Below are positions 33,269 to 44,494 of a stretch of DNA of 64,000 bases, one piece after another (within the stretch, counting starts at the first letter, position 1; each line of letters begins with the position of its first letter). The DNA lies in NCBI RefSeq assembly GCF_000315625.1, contig NW_005434652.1:180367-244366 (forward strand), read 5' to 3'. The DNA is from Guillardia theta CCMP2712 (Eukaryota; Cryptophyceae; Pyrenomonadales; Geminigeraceae). Position numbers and translations under genes: made by a program. The notes beneath the pieces were generated by a model that ran no database searches, had not been told where the DNA came from, and saw nothing but the letters and a program-made list of their open reading frames with translations.

Positions 33269-36088
33269 ATGGCGGCGCTTCCGGACACCATGAAGGACGA
33301 CGACGACAAGATGCAGGTGAGGAGGAGGAGGAGGAGGAGGAGGAGACGAGCAGAAAAGGTCAACCGGGCAAGGATAGGGAGGAAGGAGAAGGGAGGAGCG
33401 AAGCAGAGCAGAAGCATAGTAGGATAAGTAGAGCAAAGGGATGGTAAATGGAAAGAGGACAGATGTAGAAAGACCAATGGTGATGTGGTGTAATGTAATG
33501 TGATCTGATGTGAGGAGAGGAGAGATAATCTCAGAATGAAAGAGGGCTGCGAATGAAGAGTTTTATGGATGATGAAAAGCTACTGTACAACGAATGTGAC
33601 ATCATCTTTCAGCTTGATAGGACGGACATTGATTGCGACTTTTCCACCAAGTTCGTTACCCAGCAAAAATCTCTTGCAGCACAATACGCAGACGTCTACT
33701 ACCTCCGTCTAATGACCTTGAAGCATGGTTTACTGGACGAGGCACGATCAAAGTGCAAGGTGTACAAACCCGCAAACAGGATCCTCGACTTGGAAGTTGG
33801 GCAGAAGAGTATGATCGTGGGAACATTGTTGAAAGTGATGAAGTTCAGACCAAACATTCTTGACGAGTTCAACAAGGACGTTGAGAATATCTCGAACGAG
33901 TCCTTCAAGAGGAACCACTACTCCAGCGACGATGACTATGTGATCATGGAGGACGAAAGCGGTCGAGTCAACCTGAGGTTTCCCGAAGACAACAATATGG
34001 TGACGAGGAGGTGTGGTGGTGGACACAGAAGTTCTGAAGACATACCAGGCGAGGATGCTAGTCACGGGAGTGATTCTTGCTGCGTACGGTCAGTTGGGCG
34101 AGGATGGAACCTTTCAGGTGGACGAGCTCCAGAATCCTGGCCTTCCTCCTCAGATTCCGACAGGTGAAGAGGCATTTTGTTGATTGTGCAAAGAGAAGAA
34201 GGAGGAGAAGGTCGTGAATGTGGAGGAAGAGAAGGGGTACGAATGAACTTGATGGAGGGCAGATAGTAAGAAGGGCAGCAGAGCGATTTGAGTTCCAATG
34301 GTGATGACGTCAAGCAGGAAAGATGGAGGGAGAGCCAAAAATCATACTAGTGTCTGGGTTAGAGCTCGGGAATCCTGATTCAGATCCGCTGGCAGTAGAC
34401 ATGCTGGTCGATTATGTAAGTGTTGGAAGATTTTGACATGCTGGTGTTGACCAGCTGGGCAGATTACTGGCAACCTTGGAGGGGTGGAGACATTTGTGAT
34501 ATATTCTTTGTGTTCTTGTTCCACTTGTTGACATGCTGCAAACAGCAAGAAAGTGCGAAAGTTGCAAAAGTCATCATCGCAGGGTCTTCTTGCTTCTTTT
34601 CCAGCGAAAACCGTTCCAGCGCCCTATACCGCAAGGCTGATCCGAGTCAGACCAGAGCAAATCAGAAAGAAACAGCCAACCCTGTATTCTCATCTCTCCT
34701 GTTCTGTTCTCTATTCCTCCTCACTTGCAATTCCTTTTTTCCCTTCCCTATTCTCCTTCCCCCACTCTAAGTATACTTTTTGTCTCTGTCTCTGTCTCTG
34801 TCTCTGTCTCTGTCTCTGTCTCCTCTCCCTGTTCTATCCTCCTTCTCTCGTTGTCATCATCCTTTCCTAATGGTGTCTACATCAGGTCAGAGAGCTTGAC
34901 CTTCTCTTAACGAGGTTGAGCTCCTCCGTCGCTGTGGACATTCTGCCAGGAGCAGGCGACCCATCCAACGTCTTCATGCCTCAGCAGGTGCTACTGTTTC
35001 TCCTTCTACACCTCTCGTTCTTGTACTTTTCCTTCTCCTCGTGTACCATGTTGCCCTTCTACCTCTCTCCTCTTGCCCATCCTCTCTCTTCCCTTTCCAT
35101 CTACATACTCCTTCCTATCTTCTCCCCGTTTCCTGCTTCTCGGATCCTCCTGCTCCCTTACGTTGCTGCTCAGCCTTTTCACAATTGTCTTCTACCAAGT
35201 GCCAATACATACTCCTCCTTCCGACCGACAACGAATCCGTGCGTCTCTTATCACCTCCTCCTCTACGTCTGAAATCACCCTGGCAGGTATGAGAGCAGAA
35301 TCTTCGAAGACCCGGAGGCGAAGGAGGAAGGAGTGATCATCATCGGAACCTCAGGGCAGAATGTCGAGGACATTCAAAGATGTAGCGAAGTCGAAGATCC
35401 GCTCGATGTTATGCAGAATCTGCTGCAGGTGAGTAACAATTGTAGAGGAAAACGTGCATATGTTGGTCAATGTGTTGATATCTCACATACGCATACTTGT
35501 CATTGCCAATTTTCTTTCTTCCTTGAACTTCTTTTCTTCTCTTGTGTCCACCATGTATTGGTGTTGTGTTGATGTGTTTCTTTATCTTTGTATGCTTCAC
35601 ACTGGGGTTGTCACCCTCAATTTACGGCTGACTTGTCAATCTCGCAGTGGAGGCATCTTGCTCCAACTGCCCCCGACACCCTGCCTTGCTTTCCGGTGAA
35701 GGACGAGGTTCGACTGAAACTGTTTGAGTCTCCACCTTCCCCACCCCGCCCCCTCCCCCTCGCTGTCTTTTTCTTTTCTCCTCCCTCCCTCCTTCGCTTC
35801 CTTCTCGCTCCTCCCTCAATGCGTTTTTCCTTCCCCCCTCCCCTCCGCATCCCTTCTTTCTTTTCGTAGAATCCTTTTCCTCCTTCCTCCATCCATCTGT
35901 TTGTCTCTCTTCGACTTGTGCAAGGCTGATGATTCATTCAGGACCCCTTCATCCTCCCCCACTGCCCTCACATTTTCTTCGCGGGAAATCAAAAGGTACC
36001 TCCCACAGAAAACTTGACCACCTTCTCCTTCTCCTGCTCCTTCTCATGCACAACACCTCTCCTTTCTGCTCTACTCTAACTTCTCTTA

Positions 36089-36128
<40 letters not shown>

Positions 36129-36308
36129 ACTTGTCTGATTTTTCTGCAGACGTTCGGGAGCAGGACGATCGACGGCGAGAAGGGACAGAAGTCGCTCTTA
36201 GTCTCCGTCCCCTCCTTTTCACGCACCAAGACAGCGGTGGAAGTGGACGTGCGGACTCTGACTGCTACTCCTATCTCCTTCGGGACTGAAGCCTTCCATC
36301 AAGACTGA
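33269..36308 (+). CDS. POLD2: DNA polymerase delta small subunit (POLD2/p50)
   Basis: Twelve exons, every junction in phase: 33269-33316, 33613-33999, 34049-34163, 34318-34415, 34463-34483, 34546-34683, 34886-34987, 35174-35238, 35287-35428, 35648-35707, 35942-35995 and 36150-36308; about 460 residues, close to the human length of 469. The N-terminal OB-fold region has KSMIVGTLLKVMKFRPNIL and MEDESGRVNLRF. The inactivated phosphoesterase domain follows: MLVTGVILAAYGQLGEDGTF, IILVSGLELG, KVIIAG, VAVDILPGAGDPSN, GTSGQNVEDIQR, WRHLAPTAPDTLPCFP, DPFILPHCPHIFFAGNQ and TFGSRTIDGEKGQ. It bridges the catalytic subunit to the rest of the replicative polymerase. The introns carry microsatellites, including (TCTCTG)n at 34781-34826 and (CTG)n at 36090-36128. 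Confidence 0.95.
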
Positions 36309-36510
36309 CATGCCAAGTAACACGAAACTTTTGTTAAGACCAAATCCTTGCATTTCGCTCCTCCTGCCGCCCCCTCCCTCCTCCTTACACCAGGGAGGGC
36401 TGAGCTTTCTCTGACCCTTCGTTGTCTGCCATGAACCATGTCACCGTAATATCTCAGCCAACCTCTCCCTCCCTTCCCTTCTGCTACCTCCCGCTCACCC
36501 TCCCTCCTTT

Positions 36511-37203
36511 CTACTCTCCTCCTTTGCTCCTCTCAACCTTTTCCTCGCTACCTGCTGCTCGAATCGTTGTAGTTGCCGCCCCTGCAGAGGGTGAGAGATT
36601 TTTCTTCCCTGCGTTCAGCCGAGTAGTCCGGATGAGGTTGAGCTCGATGACTTCCGACGAAGTGTCTCCTGGAACTGCTGCAATATCACCAAACTATCGC
36701 CAGAAGGCCTCCCTCTCTCCTCAATCTGCTCTCTCATCCTCTACCACAACACACTAACACTCTCTTCTCTTCCACCCCTGATTCTCTCTCCTCCCTCTTC
36801 CCCCACCTCTCTCTCGTCTCGCTCCTCCTCCATCTTCCTCCCCTTGTCTCACCTTTCATGATGCTCCTCGTGAAGGTCAGAGGAATCACCGAATCCTTGG
36901 GCCCCCTCATCAGCACTTGCAACCTGCTCAGCGGGACCCCTCGGACTTGCGTCTTGTCGATCTTGTAGAGTTCGTCCCCGTACTTGAGTTTCGAGCAGCA
37001 CTGCCCTTCACTCTCAGGAGAGAAGGACGCAACGAGCAGCCTGCCATCTGAGGTGCTGCGAACTGTGCGAGAGGTCAGACGGTCTGGAGGGGATCTTGTG
37101 CGTTCTTACAGTTAATTCCAACTCCAAAGTTCTGGTCGGCAGATGGAACTGCGCACGAATCGATGCAGTTGAAAGGTTTCAACCAACTCGTGAGGCTCGA
37201 CAT
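36511..37203 (-). CDS. Single PDZ-domain protein
   Basis: Exons 37203-37110, 37062-36853 and 36677-36511, phases consistent, about 157 residues. After a short start (MSSLTSWLKPFNCIDS) the PDZ fold reads FGVGINFRSTSDGRLLVASF (carboxylate-binding GVGI loop), KLKYGDELYKIDKTQVRGV, LQVLMRGPKDSVIPLTF. PDZ domains bind C-terminal peptides of membrane or scaffold partners. The tail (EVIELNLIRTTRLNAGKKNL) is basic and unassigned. Confidence 0.75.
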
Positions 37204-37453
37204 GTCTTAGCAGAGCATGTTCTGTTTTCTTGCAACTAGTCAAAGAGGAAAAATATGGAAGAGAATGCGATTGTGAATCTTGAGTTTTCCCTTGAAGCAA
37301 ACTACTGCATTCCGCATCCAACTATCACATTTCAAGTATCTTGATATCGTCAAATCCATCATGTTTCATCGCTCCATACTGAACATTCTTTCACCAGCAC
37401 GTTTGTATCCCTCTTTCTGTCTCTGCCTGCCTGCCTGCCTGCCTGCCTGCTTG

Positions 37454-37497
<44 letters not shown>

Positions 37498-38514
37498 CCT
37501 CTCTCTGTTTCATCTCGCTCCTCCTGCCATGGCATCATGGAATCGTTTTACACTGCTTGGCAGGAGTCAAATTCGGACCACACTACCTCTACCCCAGGGT
37601 GTTTACATTTAGCGGTACCATGACCCCTGTTTTCATCACCCAGTACCCACCAAAGCTAAACCGACTTGGACCCCACCCTCTGGCTCGAACGAACATTGAA
37701 CGGAAATTGACAGAAAATACGAAAAAAAAACCGAGACAAACGAGCGGCGGAGGAGGTTGTTGGTGAGATTTTCTTGCAACAACAAGGTTGTAGACGAGTT
37801 GTCAGCCACAAGCATGTGGCAGGTACTCAAGTGACGGGGACGAAGACAATTGTGCCTGCTAGTACATTCGAGCGAGCTTTTAATCATTCATCTTCGTATT
37901 TCACAACGAGCGGCGGGAGGGTCACCGCGCTATTAAATCAATAAGACCAATGCTTGTTATCACACGGGAGGGGCGTAGGATTGATGTGTTTGGAAATATT
38001 TCAGAGCAAGTTGAGATGACTTTGTTGATGCCTGAGAAACGCAATCATCACAAACTTCAAGGATGGAGTAATGATAGATATTAAGTACATCAGCAGATTT
38101 CGCAGATTTCGGCGACTTTCTTGCTGCTTTTTGTGTTCTTGTGCCCTGTACGAGAGGTCAGGAATGAACAGAGGAGCTCGTTTGTCATGATTTCTGACCT
38201 TTAGAAGATTCCACATCTTCTCCACTTCACTCGGGACTGGAAAAAGAATCAATCATCATCGCCACCTACCAGCAACTCCATCGCACCATTCTCCTTTGGT
38301 TTCTGCGCTGCTCTCTTACTGCAAAGAGAGGCACGTTTCAGCACTCACAGCAGCAGCAAGTGAACATGTCACCTCTTCTCTGCGCTGCTCCATGTCGTGT
38401 GTTTGGAAGTTTCCTTGGCCTTCTTTGAATCCATCTCGCTCGCCAACCTCGACACCAAAGAATGTTTGCTACCCCAGAACTCGTTCCAGTTCTGCGATCC
38501 GGCTGTGCACCTTG
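37204..38514. other. Intergenic: (CCTG)n repeat and short C-run array
   Basis: A CCTG tetramer repeat of about 18 units at 37424-37494. At 37570-37690 CTACCCCAGGG, GTACCATGACCCC and CAGTACCCACC words resemble the G-run arrays. No gene recognised elsewhere. Confidence 0.55.
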
Positions 38515-39413
38515 TTACTGAACAGCCCAACTACTCCCCATCACCGCACCGCTGCTCTTCGCGCGACTCTCGATGCTCTTCGCTTCATCCTCATCCTTGC
38601 TGCTCTGCGCAGCTTCAGTCCAGCAGGATCAACATGTGGGATTCACCTGGTCGAGGATCTTTTCGATTGCCAGCGCCTCCTTCTTCGCAAGCTTGATCTG
38701 ACCTTTCTTTGCCTGCGTGCTCAGAGTTACAGAGATAGATGGAGAGCTGATCATAATAGGATAGCCAGCGCAAGGAGAGGAGTGGAGTAGAGACGCAGGG
38801 AATGGGATGGAATGGGGTAGAAAGAAACGTGATCGAGAAGGAGAAAGTTTATCGTCACCTTGTTGATATCCAAGGCAGAGGATATCACTGAATTCATTGC
38901 CTTCTTGCGTGCAGCCAAACCATGCAGGGTGCCAAGTTGCTTCCGGAGCTGCATCGAAGCATGCATGTCAACTCAGGGCGGATCAAGTCTGAGGACAGGA
39001 ACCTCAGCGGCCCCCGAATCGAGTCCATGGTGTGTCTTGGAGTACTGGATCACACTCTTCACAGAGCTGTCGTCCTCCTTCCCCTCGTTGAGAACTTTGA
39101 CGATGTCTGCTGCAGCCTGTTCGAGCAAGTAAACCTCATCACAAGGGGACTGAATATGTTGTTCAGATGTACCTTAACAGCAACTTCGTTCTTGCTCTTC
39201 ATGTCGGACTGCCAAGGGGACATGTTTCAGCGTAAGAGCGTTCAATCCGAGAAACATAAACATATCTGAGCACATAGAAGCATCAGGGCCTCGTACCTTG
39301 GATGCCAAGAAAGAAGCTTCTCCATTCCCTCCTCCTCCGATGTACGCATAGCAAACGACTACCATGAAGCAGGCGGCAGCGGCGGCTGCCCACGTCCTGC
39401 CAGTCCCTGCCAT
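38515..39413 (-). CDS. Small membrane-anchored helical protein
   Basis: Six exons in phase: 39413-39297, 39209-39174, 39116-39003, 38948-38859, 38712-38647 and 38604-38515; 170 residues. An N-terminal hydrophobic segment (AAAAAACFMVVVCYAYIGG) acts as signal peptide or anchor. The rest is charged and helical: AAADIVKVLNEGKEDDSSVK, LRKQLGTLHGLAARKKAMNS, AKKGQIKLAKKEALAIEKIL. No known domain. The regular short exons suggest a conserved gene rather than noise. Confidence 0.7.
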
Positions 39414-40041
39414 GATCTAAAAGCGGCGAATGAAACTGAGGCGGACCTGTTCGGATCTAAGTTAACTCTGAGAGTCTTAAAAATATTAAGGCTGCTAAAT
39501 CTGAGGAGAGCTCAAATTAAGAGTGAAGATAGCTGGCTATTTTGGGGTAGTCCGTGATGGCATTTCATTGAATGAGAGCAGAGAGAAGGGAGGGAGGGGA
39601 AGGGAGAGGATGAAGGAGAGACAGCGAGGACAGGAGAGGAAGGAGATCGATGATAGTTAGAGCTGAGGGGAGGGGAGAGGAGGGGAGAAATCGTGATAAT
39701 TGTGGAGGTTTGAGGAAGGTTTGAGAAGAACAAGAATTTTTGAGCAAGAATGAGCTTTCAGTTTATGAAAATCAGAAAACGGCGGCTTGAGAACGTGAAT
39801 CGAGATGAAGATGATAGCGAAGACTAATACTTTGTTGATCATGGTTGTGGGCTTGTCAGTTCGAGGTCAGACTGTGTTTGCACAATTTCTTGTTCATTAA
39901 GGTATGATCGGTATTCACGCATCTGCTACAAACCATTACATTAGCGAGAACTCAATATATCCTTTGCTGTGAGGCAGAAGGAGCATTAAACACGCTGATC
40001 CTGCTGCTCGTTTTCATATCTTCCTCACCCTTCACTTGCAG
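39414..40041. other. Intergenic between divergent genes
   Basis: AT-richer sequence with a purine-rich stretch at 39580-39690. No gene recognised. Upstream exons of the next plus-strand gene may lie here. Confidence 0.4.
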
Positions 40042-40403
40042 ATGTTTGAGATTTTGCAGCGTGCGAAGAGAGCGCCTGAACTTCCTCTTGCGGTATCTGT
40101 TCCTCGTCTATCCTGCTGGCAACTCGCTGAGCTCTCATGCAGGTGCGGGAGTGCATGCACAACATGCAAGTCGGATCTGTTCCTGTCTCGACTGCGCAGA
40201 ACCTGTGCAGCACTGACGGGTCGACCTACATGACCCCTACGTCAGGTGATTGAGAGCAGAGCAGAGCATGGGGGAGAGGAGGGCAAAACCGGGCCGGATA
40301 TTAGTTTTCTCTCAGTTTGTGTTGGATGATTGATGATTAACTTCATATTCTCACTGTTTGTTTTTCAGAGAACGACAGGATGGGACTGTACGGATACGAT
40401 TAG
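40042..40403 (+). CDS. Small protein, unknown (3' part of a gene)
   Basis: Exons 40042-40092, 40143-40245 and 40369-40403 join in phase: MFEILQRAKRAPELPLA, VRECMHNMQVGSVPVSTAQN, then a Thr/Ser stretch, and ENDRMGLYGYD before the stop. Because a splice acceptor (TTGCAG) directly precedes the ATG, earlier exons are possible. The family is not recognised. Confidence 0.5.
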
Positions 40404-40680
40404 AACCTCACCTTGTTTACACTTACCTGTTGATATGAGAATACAGCATGATCACAAAAATCAAACACAGAAGCAGGGGAGTTGCCCCAGTGATGGGATG
40501 GGCTTTGAGATGTTCCTGAGAAGAGATACGAAAGGAGAAAAGTAGGGAAAACGTGGAGATTCATGGGGAGGAAGGGGACTGATGTCCGATGTTATCAGTT
40601 AAGATTCTTCAATCTTACAACCCCGTCGTCCGTCAAAATTTAAAGAGTTTGCAGCACACTTATTTACATCTCATTTTCTT

Positions 40681-41577
40681 CTACATGTCAGCATAGAACT
40701 CTTCCACTGGATTCTTGTTCAATCGCTTGGAAACCTTGTCTCTTTTCTGATGTGAAGAGTTGAGCAAGATAACAACAAGAAATACATCGCCTTACCTTGC
40801 TATTCATATCTCCATCGTCACTCGAGTCAGAATCTTCGTCGCTGGACTACAAATTGCTAAGATTCGTTCACATTCCACAATTCTCTTATACCTTCATGTC
40901 TTCATCCCCTTCTCCTTCTTCTCCTTCTTCTCCTTCTTCTCCTTCTTCTCCATCCTGTTCGTCAAAGATCAAAAAATAGAAGTCGACTTGACTTGCTCTC
41001 TAACATCTTCTTCGAATAGGTAGGAAATGTTCCAGAACTTGACCTGATACATACGTGAGCAATGTTGATGATGACGACGATGAAGAAGACGAGGAGGAGG
41101 AAGTGTGATCAAGACGTGGGTGACAACAAAAACGACTCTTACCGTGTTGTCATGTGACGAAGAAGCAAGGAACTTGTTGTCATGTGACATCTGAATGTGT
41201 TCTACCGGACATCCATCGTGTTCTCCAATGACGCCCTAATCAAGAAAACATCACTCAAACTATCAGAACCCTCCTACTTTCTCCAGTTGGAGACTAAATT
41301 CCGGGCCCACCTCCCTCCCCCCCTCCCTCCCCCTCCTCCCCCTCCCTCCCCCCCTCCCTCTCCCTTTCCCTCCCCCATCATATCCCATCGACAGTCATCA
41401 TCGCATCTTACCAGAAGTTTGTTGGGCATCACAGATATCACCCGGATGATTCCGTCTTCAGAGCACGTGATGAGTGTGTCCTCGTCAACCTTGACCATGC
41501 TCTCCACACTCTGACACAACCGTCAGGCCAAGAACTTTCTGCTGCTCCTGCTGCTCCTGCTCCTGCTCCTGCTCCTG

Positions 41578-41651
<74 letters not shown>

Positions 41652-43667
41652 CCTGCCTTTTCTCGCGCGCAGGCGCCTGCCCCCATGCATCGCTTCCTCG
41701 TCTCGCGCCTGATCGCCAGGTCTGCTCTGACCTGCGGGTGTCCCACAAAACGATCGTTGAAGTCGCCCCAGTCGCCCCAGGAGAAGATCGCAAGGATGCC
41801 GCTCTGAGTTCCGCAGACAACCTGAGGAAGAGGAGGAAGACGAGGAGGACGAGGAGGACGAGGAGGACGAGGAGGACGGAGACGATGAGAAAGAGACAAA
41901 GCACGCGTGGAAAAAGTGGTTGAGAAGGACGAGAGAAAATGTCAATTAAGGAATGGGAGGAGGTGGGGAAAGAGGAGAAGAAGGAAGAGGAGGAGGAGGG
42001 GGGAGAGAGAGGCAACAGCCTCTTTCTTCACCTTTTTCCCCCTTTTCACAATCGAGATCGACAAGAACTCATCCTCCATCTGGAGCAATTCAAAGAAACA
42101 TTCAGATTCACTTTCATCTTCCAACCTTTCATCCCCTTCCTCCTCCTCACCAGCCCCGTTCCCTCCTCCACGTAACTGCCGATCTTCACCCTCTCTCTTC
42201 CAGTAATCAATCCCTCCTCCTCTTCATACTCTCCTCGCTCCTCTAAGATGCCCTCAACATCTCTACCTCACCTGATCCGACATTGCGATCAGTTTCCCGC
42301 TCTTCCGGTTCCATACGCTCAAGTATCCATCACCACCTTGCTCATGGTCAGGAACTAACCATCTCCTCCTCCTCCTCCTCCTCCTCCTCCTTCCCTCCTC
42401 CTTCCCTCCATCACTCTCATGGCCTGGCTCACCCGTGCAGAGCATCGTCTTTCCATCGCTCGCCATCGTTATCTCCGAGATATAATCCTCGTGCTCCCGC
42501 AGCTCGTGGCAGCATCTTTCAAGCTAGTCACCGGAGCAGGGAACATCCTTTCCTCTCTTCCTCCCTCCCTCCCTCCCTGTCTAGCCCTCCCTCGTTCTTC
42601 TCCCCTTCCCGCGACTCCTCCTCCCCCTCCTGCCCCTCCCTCATCTACACTCATCGTCAGCCTTCCTCTTCCCTCCCTCCTCACCGCTGCTGTCTCAGGT
42701 CCCAAAGCTTTATGACGCCTTCGTCGTCGCCAGTTGCAAGAAACTTATCGTCCATGACCAGCATCGCGTTCACGGGAGCCTCATGAGCGTTGTCTGTAGT
42801 GTGAAAATGGAGAGGAGAGGAGAGGAGAGAAGAGGAGAGAAGAGAAGAGAAGACAGGATAGGACGGGACAAGACAGGACAAGAGGCAGCAGAATAACGAG
42901 AGGAGCGAGATAGGAGTAAATAGGCAAGTCAGCAAACGCAATGAAAAAGTTTCCTCCACTCACTCATTACCCCCGACACTTTTCCCGCGTTCATGTCATA
43001 ACCTGATGTAGGATGTTACCAACAAGAGGATCCATTGCAAGATTCACATGAGACTGAAGTATCCTTGGATCCCATGAACAAGGACTTCCCGTCAAGAGAA
43101 AACTGCAGTGCACGCGTTGATCTGTTCCATGGCTCACAAGAGAATCCTGAAAAGAAAGTTCGAGTTCGAGTTTCTCACAGCTTGTGATGGTCAAGAAGGG
43201 CAAGCTGATGGTTTCCTTGAAGTGAGTATTGACAGATACAAACTTCACCCGACACCTGAAAATGTTTATGAGCCGGAGGGAGCAATGGTGAAACGGTCAA
43301 GGGAATCGGACGGGATGCGATTGGACGGGATGGGGCATCTGGAGATTCATCAAAATTTTACCGAAGATGCAGCGATGATCTCGTTTTCAGGGTGAAACGC
43401 GAGTCTCATAACATGATCGCTCATGATCAAGTCGTCGGGACTTTCTTCTGCCTGTTAGTACACGTTACACTCAATGAAAACGTCTCGTCCAATGGATCTC
43501 CGTCAACCTTCTCCACCACCACCATTACCACTACCACCACCACCACCACCTGCTCCTGCTCCTGCTCTGCCTGCTCCTCCTCCTGCTCCTCCTCCTGCTC
43601 CGCCTCCTGCTCCTCCTCGCATCACTCCGCTCTCAGTCGCTTCCACCTGACGTACCGGCTCCGCCAT
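40681..43667 (-). CDS. WDR55: WD40-repeat protein, WDR55 family
   Basis: About 16 exons, from 43667-43656 (MAEP) and 43451-43362 down to 40746-40681. The seven-bladed propeller can be followed in order: HVMRLAFHPENEIIAASS, STRALQFSLDGKSLFMGSKD, APVNAMLVMDDKFLATGDDE with GVIKLWDLRQQ, EHEDYISEITMASDGKTMLC, GDGYLSVWNRKSGKLI, KKVVCGTQSGILAIFSWG, SVESMVKVDEDTLITCSEDG, CPVEHIQMSHDNKFLASSSH and VKFWNISYLFEE. An acidic tail (DEQDGEEGEEGEEG, SDEDSDSSDDGDM) precedes KRDKVSKRLNKNPVEEFYADM. Order and wording match WDR55 (yeast Jip5), a nucleolar protein needed for rRNA processing. Introns contain (CTCCTG)n at 41540-41655, and (TTCTCC)n at 40911-40950 encodes the EEG repeats. Confidence 0.9.
41540..41655. 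repeat. (CTCCTG)n hexamer repeat in WDR55 intron
   Basis: About 19 units of CTCCTG/CTGCTC. Gln/Glu, Ala/Gly and Ser/Arg ORFs over it are artefacts. Confidence 0.9.
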
Positions 43668-44494
43668 GCTTCACGTGCCCTTGGCCCTCGTCCCCGCACT
43701 TTCACTGTCAAATCAGAAAATTCACGGAAGGGTCCGTATGTACGGGTATGTGAATTTCAACAAAGGGTAGGGGTACATAAAGTACCCCCTCTATAACCTG
43801 TAAATTGAGAGGTATTTCTGATTTATAATGGGTACTCAGAACGAGGGGTGGGGTATTGAGTAGGGTAAAAGTTTACGTAATTTGGTTGCTCTGAAGTCAA
43901 CCGACAAGAAAATGCAGGAGAATGCAGGAAGGGGAAGATGAGGAGCAGGAAGATGAGGAGCAGGAGTAGCAGGAGCAGCAGGAGGAGGGATGGAATGGAT
44001 GGAGGAAAGTTCGGGAGGAGGGAGGGGTTGATATCAGGTGGTGGATGGGCTACAGGGGCGGGAGGGTATGACGGGGGGATAGCATATGCTGATGGCAACA
44101 TTGTGAGTGGGTGATAGGAAGGAGACCAAGCATGCAGGGAGAATATGCAAGAACAACCAGAGAAGACCTGGAGAAGGGTATGGACGAGGAAAGTTGACGT
44201 GAAGAAAGGACATTCAGCTGGATTGATCTCCTTGAGACAATTTAGGAGCAGAGTATGGCGTTGAAGAGAGAATTAATGAGGAACGATGATTTAGTTTGGA
44301 AAGCATTTGATTCCGACTGACTGCTTTGCTCTAGACTGTACAGAGATTGGATTGTAAATGAAGCCGGAGCGATCAACCCGAGAGTAGCAGAGGGAATATA
44401 GAACAAGTCGTATGACTTAAGTTTTGCCTTGCTCCCAGCTCATCAGCATCTGCAGCCTCCATACCTCTGAGGGGATCAGTGTAGTGTAGTGAGA
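43668..44494. other. Intergenic with G-run array 3 at 43725-43870
   Basis: GGAAGGGTCC, AAAGGGTAGGGGTAC, GTACCCCC, ATGGGTACTC and GAGGGGTGGGGTATTGAG appear within 145 bp, just upstream of the WDR55 start. The remainder shows no gene. Confidence 0.55.

Noticed and set aside
34584-34604. A 21-nt in-frame GT...AG segment in POLD2 that looks like a tiny intron
   Set aside because: Keeping it gives a length between KVIIAG and the next block closer to other POLD2 proteins, so it is more likely coding.
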